From: Mongoliitalea daihaiensis
GTDB taxonomy: Bacteria > Bacteroidota > Bacteroidia > Cytophagales > Cyclobacteriaceae
Assembly (NCBI RefSeq): GCF_021596945.1
Contig: NZ_CP063779.1
Coordinates: forward strand, 61,001-125,000
DNA: 64,000 nt
Reading direction: 5' to 3'
The stretch's first letter is position 1; each line of letters opens with the position of its first letter. Made by a program: the position numbers and the translations under genes. This document shows positions 54,807-64,000 of this stretch, one piece after another. The notes beneath the pieces are model-generated. The model saw nothing but the letters and a program-made list of their open reading frames with translations, did no database searches and was not told the DNA's origin.

Positions 54807-57233
54807 TCAAAGCTTAAGACCAAAAGTTATAAAGAATGTTCTACCATCAGCAGGCATAATACCTGGCCCTGGATACCCTCCGGCTCTTCTGGTAAAATAC
54901 ATCTCATTCAAAAGATTGTTGATTCCAGCTCTCAAAATATATCTTTTTCCAAGATTAGCCGATCCGGAAATATCCTGCACCCGATAAGCAGGAATCAAGC
55001 CAACAGTAGCAGCAGCATTCGGTGTTACTGTGTTGGAAGCATCTGCAAATGCATCACCGATATCACTTAATTGCCATGTCACAGAGTATTTATTATAGCG
55101 ATAAGTAACTCCATAGCGATTGATTCTTCTCGGCGCATTTTCTACCCTGTTTCCATTCAGATTACCCTCGATAATGGCTCCCTCTCGTACCGTGGTTACC
55201 GGGAAATCCCGATACCTTGCATCAACGAAGGCGAGGGAGGCAAACAGATGTACGTAACCAAAGCGAGATGTTTTTGACAAAGCGGTCACAGGATCAAATT
55301 CTACATAGCCTTCAAAACCCTGACTCACAGAAGTTCCTAAATTGGTACGGAATTGATTGATTCTTCCATCAGGGCCCAGCTGTGCAATGGTCCCAATTCT
55401 ATCTGCATAATTCAAATAGAAGTAGCCGACGTCAAACTTCATCCAATTTTGAATAGCTCCACGGTAGCCAAAATCAAAATTAAAACCTCGAGAATCCTGC
55501 AAATTAGGATCGATGATGTCTGTCGTGGCAGGTGGAGTTAAGTCAGAAATCAAAACAGGTCTATAGGCTTCAGAGAAATTAGTGTAGAATTCCGTACTTC
55601 TTGTCACTTTATATTCAGCTCCAACACCAACTAACAGAAAGTTTCTTGTAGTCTGCTGCGGTAAAAGCAGTACCTCTGCGTCATTAACCACGTTGAATAA
55701 ACCCTCCATATTGGAAAATATTCGCTCGTAACGCAAGCCGGCAGTTGCCAAAAATCGATCGTTGAAACGAAATACGTTCTCAATAAATGCAGCATGATTG
55801 ATGTTGGTAAACTCTAATTCCCGTCGATAAATACCCCCATCGACCAAGTCAAAGTTCATACGAGTACCGTTATCCCCTTGACCAAACTGCCTTCTATCAA
55901 TAAATCCATTAAAATAACGGAGACCAGCAGCCAAGGTATGGGCTTTCCCAAATAGGACATAATCATGAGTCATGCGTAATTCGGATCCGTAGGTAGTATA
56001 AAAATCACGATCAATTTGACGACCACCCATATCATCTTCTTGAAAGATGGGACTCATAAAGCCGATAGAGTTTCTCTCTGCAAATGTCCCAAAAGCCTTC
56101 CAGCTAAACTTCGTTTGATCACTTAGAATGTATTCGGCTGTTAAAGCCGGAATAAACCAAGGTGTGCTAAACCAGTTTCTTGCACGGGTACTTTCCTGAG
56201 GGTTTCTTTCAAATTGCTCATCTGTCAACCCACCAGGCTGCTGACTTTCAGTATTCATATAAGTCATTTCCACCCCTAGCATCAACCGATTACTTGCAGC
56301 ATAATTAACTTCTACATGGGCATGATCAGTATCAAAGAATCCATTTTCTCTCCAGCCATTCCCCCTCCTTTTTTGGTAATAGGCCGTATAACTCCACTTC
56401 CCTTCAGTTCCTCCTAAGTAATTGAATGTACTAAACATCCCGTCATTACCTACCGTATTGAGTGTTTCAAAAGTAAAGCGAGTAGACTTATCAGGTTTTC
56501 TCATGACAAAATTCATCAAGCCTCCAAACTGAGAGCCATACTGTAAAGAAGAAGCTCCACGGATAATTTCAATTTGTTCTACTACTTCCATTGGAGGTGT
56601 AAAATAGGCCTCTGGATAGCCCATCGGATCTGGAGTAATATCGTATCCATTCATACGAACGTTAAATTCCCAAGATCGATTGGGGTTCAGCCCTCTCGAG
56701 GCAACTCCCAATTGTATTCCCGAACCGTCGTTTTCCCAAATGGATATCCCAGGTGTTCGAGCAAAAATCTGACGGCTATTGTTCATAGCCAAATTGGCAT
56801 TGATTTCAGTAACTCGGATAACCTCCGTTTTTTTACCAGCATTGATGCGGAAACGATCCACTTCTGGCAATCGCTCCTGTCCCATAATCCCCCTGCTTAC
56901 TGAAAACTCAAAAGCATCCAACAATAAGGGATCCTCTTCGAGTGCTACTGAAAATTCTTTTTGCTCTCGATCCCCTAATTCAAATTGTACTTTAAAATCC
57001 TTAAAGCCTAGCATGCTGATTTTTAAGGTATAGTTCCCTGAGTTAATGTCACGCATCTGAAAGTACCCAGACGCATCCGTCTGAACACCCCTTACCGTTC
57101 CGTCCAGCAATACTGCAGCCCCCACCACTGGATCATTGTTTTCATCAGTAACCAATCCTTTGATTGCTGCCCTTTGAGCAAATACAGATTGTTGTAAAAA
57201 GAAAATAAGCACCAAACACCAGCTAATTCTCAT
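54807..57233 (-). CDS. FecA-like TonB-dependent receptor
   Basis: 808 residues. Signal peptide 1-19 (ending SVFAQ), CarboxypepD_reg-like domain about 22-105, plug about 130-250 (ARTPGISIWENDGSGIQLGV, RGLNPNRSWEFNVRMNGYDI, IEIIRGASSLQYGSQFGGLM) and a 22-strand barrel ending LFFITFGLKL-like (TFFITFGLKL). The plug is that of ferric citrate/siderophore receptors (FecA family). Iron import is therefore likely. The next gene on the same strand is the haem enzyme katG, which would fit an iron or oxidative stress context, although each has its own terminator. Confidence 0.9.
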   Translation of the reverse strand: MRISWCLVLIFFLQQSVFAQRAAIKGLVTDENNDPVVGAAVLLDGTVRGVQTDASGYFQMRDINSGNYTLKISMLGFKDFKVQFELGDREQKEFSVALEEDPLLLDAFEFSVSRGIMGQERLPEVDRFRINAGKKTEVIRVTEINANLAMNNSRQIFARTPGISIWENDGSGIQLGVASRGLNPNRSWEFNVRMNGYDITPDPMGYPEAYFTPPMEVVEQIEIIRGASSLQYGSQFGGLMNFVMRKPDKSTRFTFETLNTVGNDGMFSTFNYLGGTEGKWSYTAYYQKRRGNGWRENGFFDTDHAHVEVNYAASNRLMLGVEMTYMNTESQQPGGLTDEQFERNPQESTRARNWFSTPWFIPALTAEYILSDQTKFSWKAFGTFAERNSIGFMSPIFQEDDMGGRQIDRDFYTTYGSELRMTHDYVLFGKAHTLAAGLRYFNGFIDRRQFGQGDNGTRMNFDLVDGGIYRRELEFTNINHAAFIENVFRFNDRFLATAGLRYERIFSNMEGLFNVVNDAEVLLLPQQTTRNFLLVGVGAEYKVTRSTEFYTNFSEAYRPVLISDLTPPATTDIIDPNLQDSRGFNFDFGYRGAIQNWMKFDVGYFYLNYADRIGTIAQLGPDGRINQFRTNLGTSVSQGFEGYVEFDPVTALSKTSRFGYVHLFASLAFVDARYRDFPVTTVREGAIIEGNLNGNRVENAPRRINRYGVTYRYNKYSVTWQLSDIGDAFADASNTVTPNAAATVGLIPAYRVQDISGSANLGKRYILRAGINNLLNEMYFTRRAGGYPGPGIMPADGRTFFITFGLKL

Positions 57234-57439
57234 ATCTTGCCTTTATTTAGATTTAGTTCAAATAGGGTGCAAATGTAAGAGAATGAAAGACTCCTTGTGT
57301 ATTTATTTAGATTAATTATAAATGAAAAAATTTAATGGAAATCATAACAGAAAGTTATGGATCAACTAGCTTTCTTGATCTCCTTTATAAAAAATTTGAC
57401 CATCAACTTAGAACATAAAATAAAGGCGGATTCTGAGAG

Positions 57440-57465
57440 AAATCCTTTTTCTCTAAAAAGGATTT
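57440..57465 (-). terminator. Terminator overlapping the GH16 stop
   Basis: Perfect 10-bp stem AATCCTTTTT / AAAAAGGATT (57441-57450 and 57455-57464) with a 4-nt loop; the stop codon of the GH16 gene lies in its loop and arm. Confidence 0.7.
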
Positions 57466-58262
57466 TGACTATACACACGAACGTAATCAATCTCCATTCG
57501 TTGGGGCCATACAGTGGGATCTACCCCTTTAGAACCACCCCAATTACCGCCAACAGCCACGTTAAAAATCAAATGAAAGCTTTGATCAAAAGGCCACTCA
57601 TCTGATTCTCCATTTTGAGTATTTTGGAAGGTGTGGTATTTTTCACCATCAATAAAAAAATCGATCTTATCCTCAGTCCAATCAATCGCATACACATGAA
57701 ACTCATCCGAACAGGTAGGTAGTTCTACTTGCATACCTTTTTGAGTTCCTCTCATGTGATTGAAGGACTCCGTATGTACTGTTCCATGAACCACTCCTTG
57801 TTCATAGCCTACATGTTCCATAATATCAATCTCACCGCTCTTCGGCCAATTCCCATAGACTTTCTCCTCCGGAAGCATCCAAATAGCAGGCCAAGATCCT
57901 AGACCTCGTGGCATTCTTGCACGCACTTCAATGTATCCATAAGTCCAAGAAGCTTTCCCGCGTGTCAATAATCTGGCGGAAGTATATCCTTTTTCATAGG
58001 TACTATCTTTGTGTACTTCAATAATCAAAACACCATCTTCTACCCGTGCATTTTTGGGATTTTTCTCAGTATAAAATTGTAGTTCATTATTACCCCAACC
58101 ATTATCACCCACATCATAAGACCATTTAGAGGGATTAGGTAATCCATCTTGTTCAAACTCATCAGACCAAACCAAATATTTTGATTCAGTCGACCCACAG
58201 CCAAACAGACCATTCCCAAATAATAAAGCCATAATGAGTATACCAATAGAATCTTTGAACAT
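57453..58262 (-). CDS. GH16 family lipoprotein (beta-glucanase-like)
   Basis: 269 residues from the ATG at 58262, which opens a lipoprotein signal with lipobox LFGC; an ATG at 58283 is also possible. GH16 fold marks: FHLIFNVAVGGNWGG, the catalytic pair in SGEIDIMEHVGYEQG (about 142-156) and ARMPRGLGSWPAIWMLPEE. GH16 enzymes cleave beta-1,3 or beta-1,3-1,4 glucans (laminarin, lichenin) and related galactans; the EIDIMEH type usually indicates beta-glucanase. It is surface-anchored and stands alone rather than in a SusCD locus. Confidence 0.9.
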   Translation of the reverse strand: MFKDSIGILIMALLFGNGLFGCGSTESKYLVWSDEFEQDGLPNPSKWSYDVGDNGWGNNELQFYTEKNPKNARVEDGVLIIEVHKDSTYEKGYTSARLLTRGKASWTYGYIEVRARMPRGLGSWPAIWMLPEEKVYGNWPKSGEIDIMEHVGYEQGVVHGTVHTESFNHMRGTQKGMQVELPTCSDEFHVYAIDWTEDKIDFFIDGEKYHTFQNTQNGESDEWPFDQSFHLIFNVAVGGNWGGSKGVDPTVWPQRMEIDYVRVYSQNPF

Positions 58263-58358
58263 AGTTTTAATATCTATATGCATATGATTTACGAATGTTA
58301 TCAATTTATTTTAGCTATCAAAAAAAGATTTTCATTAATTTTCAACTAATCAATAAAA

Positions 58359-58391
58359 CAAAAAGGGCAAGAATGAATCCTGCCCTTTTTG
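58359..58391 (-). terminator. Terminator of the M3 peptidase gene
   Basis: Perfect 11-bp stem CAAAAAGGGCA / TGCCCTTTTTG with an 11-nt loop, 25 bp after the stop codon. Confidence 0.9.
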
Positions 58392-58415
58392 TCTTTTGTC
58401 AATTTCCAAAATAAT

Positions 58416-60551
58416 TTACTTGGTTCTCTCCACTTTCACTTGATCCAAACCTCGCTTGCGAAGTAATGCATCAATTTTTGGTTCAGCACCTCTGAAATTC
58501 ACATACATATTCATTGGTTCATCTGTACCTCCTCTTTCTAAAATCTCCTTTCTAAAAGCAGTGGCTTTTTCTTGATTAAACAATTCTGTTTCTTTAAACG
58601 CCTGGAAAGCATCTGTATCCAAGACACCTGACCAAATGTAACTATAATAGCCACTGGAGTAGCCTCCTGAGAATATATGCTGGAAATAAGTACTTCTATA
58701 GCGTGGAATAATCTCATCTATCAAACCAATTTTCTGCATACTTTCAGTTTCAAAATCATCTGCATTCATATTAATAGCAGACTTTTGGGTATGATAATCC
58801 AAATCCAATAAAGACGCTGCCAAGTATTCTGTGGTAGCAAAGCCTTGTCCAAACGTACCACTGTTGGTCAATTTTGCTATCAACGCATCTGGAATCGTTT
58901 CACCCGTTTGGTAATGTTTGGCATACGATTTCATTACAGAAGGTTCAGTTGCCCAGTTTTCCATGATTTGCGATGGCAGCTCTACAAAGTCTCGCGGGAC
59001 AGAAGTGCCTGCCATACTTCTGTATTGCACATTAGAAAGCAGGCCATGAAGTGCGTGCCCAAATTCATGAAAGAAAGTAGTCACTTCATCAAATGTAAGC
59101 AAAGCGGGTGCATTACCCGTTGGTTTCGAGAAATTACATACAATGGAAATTACGGGGGCCTTGCGAACACCATTGTCCATTTGCTGAGGACGGTATGAGG
59201 TCATCCAAGCACCTCCTCTTTTCGAAGCTCTGGGATGAAAGTCCATGTACAATACGCCTAGGTGCTTACCATCAGCTTCTTTTACCTCATAAGCCTTAGC
59301 TTCTGGATGATAGGTAGGAATATCAGCAATTTCATGGAATGTCAAACCAAACAAGCGATTGGTCACCATAAATACGCCTTCTTGCACTTTTTCCAAAGAA
59401 AAATAAGGCTTTACTTCCTGCTCATCCAAATCGAATTTTTGCTTTCTTAATTTCTCTTCGTAAAATCTCCAATCCCAAGGCTCCAATTGAAAATCGCTAC
59501 CCTCTGCAACAATCATGGCCTGCATTTCAGCACGCTCTTCCTTTGCTTTTGCCAAAGCAGGTGCCCAGAGTTGATTCAAAAGTTTGTAAACATTAGCAGC
59601 AGTTTTTGCCATCGATTCTTCTAAAACATAATCTGCATGCGTTTCATAGCCTAGCAATTGAGCTTTTTCTCTCCTCAGATTGGCCATTTCGATCAAGGCA
59701 GCCTTATTATCTTTATCCGTTCCTTGATTCCCACGCATCTGATATGCATTCCAGATTTGTTTTCTTAACTCCCTGTTTTCAGCATATTGTAAAAAAGGCA
59801 TGATGCTTGGATTTTGTAGTGTAAACAACCACTTACCTTCGTCACCTGCTGCTTTTGCATCAGCAGCCGCCGCATCCCTTAATTCCTGAGGTAATCCCGC
59901 CAAATCTGCTTCATTATCCACAATAAGCTTAAATGCATTGGTTTCAGCTAATACATTCTGACCAAATTGAAGGCTCAGTACAGACAGTTTACTATTGATT
60001 TCTCGTAACTTTTCTTTATCAGAATCATTTAAATTAGCCCCATTCCTAACGAATCTTTTATAGGCCTTTTCTAGTAACTGCTTTTGCTCAGCATTTAAAC
60101 CGAACTTTTCTTGATTTTCGTAGACAGACTTGATGCGCTCGAAGAGTTTTTCATTCAAGGTTATGTTATCCGCATGTTGAGACAATTCCGGAGCCATTTC
60201 TCTTGCAATCGCCTGCAATTCATCGTTGGTATTGGCGGAATTTAAGTTACCAAATACTGTGCTTACTTTAGCCAGCAAAGCTCCTGAAAATTCCAAGGCT
60301 TCGATTGTATTGGTGAACGTAGGCTCTTCTGTATTGTTAACGATGGCATCGATTTCCGCCTGCTGCTCTTTGATACCTTCACGAAGTGCAGGCGCAAAAT
60401 GCATATTTTGTATGGTTTCAAACGGCGGAACTTCAAACGGCGTATTATAGGCCTCAAAGAATGGGTTGCTCATATCTGTTTTTTCTTCACTTTGTCCACA
60501 GGAAAACATCATTGTCCCCGCAGCCAAAGCCATCAACATCATTTTTTTCAT
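58416..60551 (-). CDS. M3-family metallopeptidase, lipoprotein
   Basis: 711 residues, normal for dipeptidyl carboxypeptidase/oligopeptidase A. Lipobox MFSCGQ (Cys 18), so the enzyme is anchored in the envelope. Zinc motif TTFFHEFGHALHGLLS (about 487-502) with the second Glu in the following helix; SGGYSSGYYSYIWS and LDTDAFQAF near the C-terminus are conserved in the family. It degrades oligopeptides. The start codon agrees with the signal peptide. Confidence 0.93.
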   Translation of the reverse strand: MKKMMLMALAAGTMMFSCGQSEEKTDMSNPFFEAYNTPFEVPPFETIQNMHFAPALREGIKEQQAEIDAIVNNTEEPTFTNTIEALEFSGALLAKVSTVFGNLNSANTNDELQAIAREMAPELSQHADNITLNEKLFERIKSVYENQEKFGLNAEQKQLLEKAYKRFVRNGANLNDSDKEKLREINSKLSVLSLQFGQNVLAETNAFKLIVDNEADLAGLPQELRDAAAADAKAAGDEGKWLFTLQNPSIMPFLQYAENRELRKQIWNAYQMRGNQGTDKDNKAALIEMANLRREKAQLLGYETHADYVLEESMAKTAANVYKLLNQLWAPALAKAKEERAEMQAMIVAEGSDFQLEPWDWRFYEEKLRKQKFDLDEQEVKPYFSLEKVQEGVFMVTNRLFGLTFHEIADIPTYHPEAKAYEVKEADGKHLGVLYMDFHPRASKRGGAWMTSYRPQQMDNGVRKAPVISIVCNFSKPTGNAPALLTFDEVTTFFHEFGHALHGLLSNVQYRSMAGTSVPRDFVELPSQIMENWATEPSVMKSYAKHYQTGETIPDALIAKLTNSGTFGQGFATTEYLAASLLDLDYHTQKSAINMNADDFETESMQKIGLIDEIIPRYRSTYFQHIFSGGYSSGYYSYIWSGVLDTDAFQAFKETELFNQEKATAFRKEILERGGTDEPMNMYVNFRGAEPKIDALLRKRGLDQVKVERTK

Positions 60552-60613
60552 AGAAATTAGTATTTGGGTTTGGTTTACAAATATACGGAAAGTGAGTGAT
60601 TGGTTGTTGGTTA

Positions 60614-61060
60614 ATTGAGTGATTTAGGAGAAAGGGTAAAGGTGAAAGGATAAAGGGGGAGTGAACAGTGAACCACCAGTTCATCATTCGAAATTTTCTA
60701 ACATCAGTAAACCGTAACTTTGGGTATCTCGCAAAGGCGCCAAGCCGCAAAGTTTCACGCAACGGACGCAACGATAAAGCGCAAAGAACGCCACGCTACC
60801 ATGTAAAGTAATACACAAAAAACTATCTCCTCTGTTTGCTGCCCCCGAATATATCGCGTCAGCATATATCCATTTATATCGCGTCAGCATATATCAGTTG
60901 CTATCCCTAAAAATCTATCCTAACAGCCTACAAACACAAAACCCCCAAGATTTTTCCTGAGGGTTCAATAATGTGGCAGCGATCCCGATCCTCGGGACAG
61001 GCTCTCCTCTCCCGGGTGTAACCATTTGTTAAGTTTATTGGTAAATTGAGTAAATGGTTG
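60614..61060. repeat. Tandem unit copy 1 (447 bp)
   Basis: Begins ATTGAGTGATTTAGG, contains a pair of ATCGCGTCAGCATATATC repeats, a relic of the 5S terminator (60940-60965) and a broken 5S 3' end (60972-61023). Confidence 0.8.
60972..61023 (-). pseudogene. 5S rRNA 3'-end fragment (copy 1)
   Basis: TGTGGC.GCGA and CTCTCCCGGGTGTAACC of the true 5S end (from 62064) are present but split by an insert of about 25 bp containing TCCCGATCCTCGGGA. Confidence 0.7.
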
Positions 61061-61499
61061 ATTGAGTGATTTAGGAGAAAGGGTAAAGGTGAAAGGATAA
61101 AGGGGGAGTGAACGGTGAACCACCAGTTCATCATTCGACATTTCCTAACATCAGTAAACCGTAACTTTGGGTGTCTCGCAAAGGCGCCAAGCCGCGAAGT
61201 TTCACGCAACGGACGCAACGATAAAGCGCAAAGAACGCTACGCTACGATGTAAAGTAATACACAAAAAACAATCTCCTCTGTTTGCTGCCCCCTAATATA
61301 TCGCGTCAGCATATATCCATTTATATCGCGTCAGCATATATCAGTTGCTATCCCTAACAATCTCTCGGTAAAGCATAAAAACACAAAACCCCCAAGATTT
61401 CTCCTGAGGGTTCAATAATGTGGCGGCGATCCCGATCCTCGGGACAGGCTCTCCTCTCCCGGGTGTTACCATTTGTTAAGTTGATTGAGTGATTGGTTA
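61061..61499. repeat. Tandem unit copy 2 (439 bp)
   Basis: Nearly identical to copy 1, again ending in terminator relic (61387-61412) and a broken 5S 3' end (61419-61470) with the same insert. Confidence 0.8.
61419..61470 (-). pseudogene. 5S rRNA 3'-end fragment (copy 2)
   Basis: Same structure as the fragment in copy 1, including the insert, so the insert predates the duplication. Confidence 0.7.
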
Positions 61500-61805
61500 A
61501 TTAAGTGATTTAGGAGAAAGGGTAAAGGTGAAAGGATAAAGGGGGAATCAACAGTGAACCAATAGTTCATCATTCGGAATTTTCTAACATCAGTAACCCG
61601 TAACTTTGGGTGTCTCGCAAAGGCGCCAAGCCGCAAAGTTTCACGCAACGGACGCAACGATAAATCGCAAAGAACGCCACGCTACGATGTAAAGTAATAC
61701 GCAAAAAACTATCTCCTCTGTTTGCTGACCCCAAATATATCGCGCTAGCATATATCCACCTATATCGCGTAGCATATATCATTTGCTATCCCTAAAAATC
61801 TCTCG
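61500..61805. repeat. Tandem unit copy 3 (truncated)
   Basis: Follows copies 1-2 up to the ATCGCG repeats, then breaks off at about 61805 into unrelated sequence. Confidence 0.75.
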
Positions 61806-61873
61806 TTTCTCCCTCCGCGACCCCTGCGAAAGACTCTGGGTTCTCTGCGGTTAAAAGATCCCAGCAATGGTTA

Positions 61874-62060
61874 TCGCAACGGACGCAACGATAAAGCGCA
61901 AAGAACGCTACGCTACGATGTAAAGTAATACACAAAAAACAATCTCCTCTACTTCCTGCCCTTTTATATCGCCGCAGGCATATATCAGTTGCTATCCCTA
62001 AAAATCTATCCTAACAGCCTACAAACACAAAACCCCCAGATTTTCATCTGAGGGTTCAAT
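61874..62060. repeat. Tandem unit copy 4 (partial, leads into the true 5S)
   Basis: Starts at CGCAACGGACGCAACGATAA and continues into the intact 5S terminator, so the true rRNA operon end is the parent of the family. Confidence 0.75.
62031..62056 (-). terminator. Terminator of the rRNA operon
   Basis: On the minus strand AACCCTCAGATGAAAATCTG followed by GGGGTT forms a stem-loop with a T-run, about 10 bp downstream of 5S. Confidence 0.85.
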
Positions 62061-62065
62061 AATGT

Positions 62066-62170
62066 GGCGGCGACCTACTCTCCCGGGTGTAACCCCAGTA
62101 CCATCGGCGCTGCAGGGCTTAACTTCTCTGTTCGGGATGGGAAGAGGTGGGACCCCTGCGCTAGGCCGCC
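62066..62170 (-). rRNA. rrf: 5S ribosomal RNA
   Basis: Minus strand starts GGCGGCCTAGCGCAGGGG and ends GAGTAGGTCGCCGCC; the ends pair and the internal CCGAACAGAGAAGTTAAG is the conserved 5S loop. End coordinates are good to a few bases. Confidence 0.95.
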
Positions 62171-62343
62171 TAATCTTTAGATGTGAGACATAAGACACTA
62201 GACATGAGACTAACCCATCCTGTATTTCTGTCTTCAATCTATAATATCTTTGTTCTCTGGAGTAACCCGGTCTTGACTCTTGGTTCTCGACTCTAGCCTC
62301 TAGTTTGATCATGTTTCGTAGAGAATGCAACAGCATTCGAGAA
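62171..62343 (-). other. 23S-5S spacer
   Basis: About 170 bp with short GAGAC/TAGAC runs; no tRNA is present between 23S and 5S. Confidence 0.7.

Positions 62344-64000
<1,657 letters not shown>

Larger units (their letters stand above)
60552..62030. other. Gene-free region downstream of the rRNA operon
   Basis: 1.5 kb occupied by tandem copies of a roughly 440-bp unit. Short frames such as MRPLRETLRLGAF recur in each copy only because the DNA recurs; none is taken as a gene. Confidence 0.7.

Noticed and set aside
60487..61782. Repeated ORFs of 63-96 codons on the minus strand
   Set aside because: They repeat because the DNA is tandemly duplicated; reading frames break at different points and include rRNA relics.

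Overview
The window looks like a chromosomal segment of a member of the Bacteroidota, most likely a Cytophagales/Cyclobacteriaceae (Algoriphagus-like) bacterium. The basis is family content: three TonB-dependent receptors with CarboxypepD_reg-like N-termini, LytS/LytTR signalling, many signal peptides ending in AQ, moderately low GC, and promoter matches to the Bacteroidota type (TTTG, about 20 nt, TAnnTTTG). The species cannot be fixed from sequence reading alone.

Layout. 1-16.3 kb is ordinary chromosome: the start of an Oar-like TonB receptor, a CE1-type esterase, an MDR oxidoreductase, a small lipoprotein, a hydrolase / ECF sigma factor / membrane protein operon, a thioredoxin-fold protein without its CXXC, and a TonB receptor / TPR / LytS / LytTR operon preceded by three direct repeats with an exact 21-bp period. 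A 5'-truncated TMEM175-like channel gene, two exported proteins and a lipoprotein of 26-residue HEAT repeats follow.

16.5-46.7 kb is a dense defence island on the 3' side of a tRNA-Ser(TGA) gene. Degenerate copies of the tRNA 3' end plus its terminator lie at both edges, and no integrase is left. Contents in order: AbiE type IV toxin-antitoxin; a 12-copy repeat array with two hairpins; an orphan HipB-like regulator; an Mrr-like nuclease; an ATPase-TIR protein; a convergent AAA / subtilisin-like peptidase pair; a tight mod-res-unknown-KAP NTPase operon (type III R-M with two extra genes); an AbiL-like AAA + RloB pair; a HigB / HTH-ImmA / micro-ORF / beta-helix membrane protein operon; a SNF2 helicase; a type II-like Zorya set (zorA, zorB, HNH zorE); and a zinc-ribbon membrane protein. 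Most of these are known families of anti-phage genes. The less familiar parts are the four-gene mod-res-X-KAP operon, the membrane protein coupled to HigBA, and the SNF2/zinc-ribbon genes flanking Zorya.

46.9-60.6 kb is chromosome again: SLC13-type transporter, TPR histidine kinase, EcsC-family protein, zinc-ribbon protein, an exported catalase-peroxidase next to a FecA-like TonB receptor, a GH16 lipoprotein and an M3 metallopeptidase. 60.6-64 kb is the end of an rRNA operon read on the minus strand (5S complete, 23S 3' part), followed downstream by about 3.4 tandem copies of a roughly 440-bp unit, two of which carry a broken 5S 3' end.
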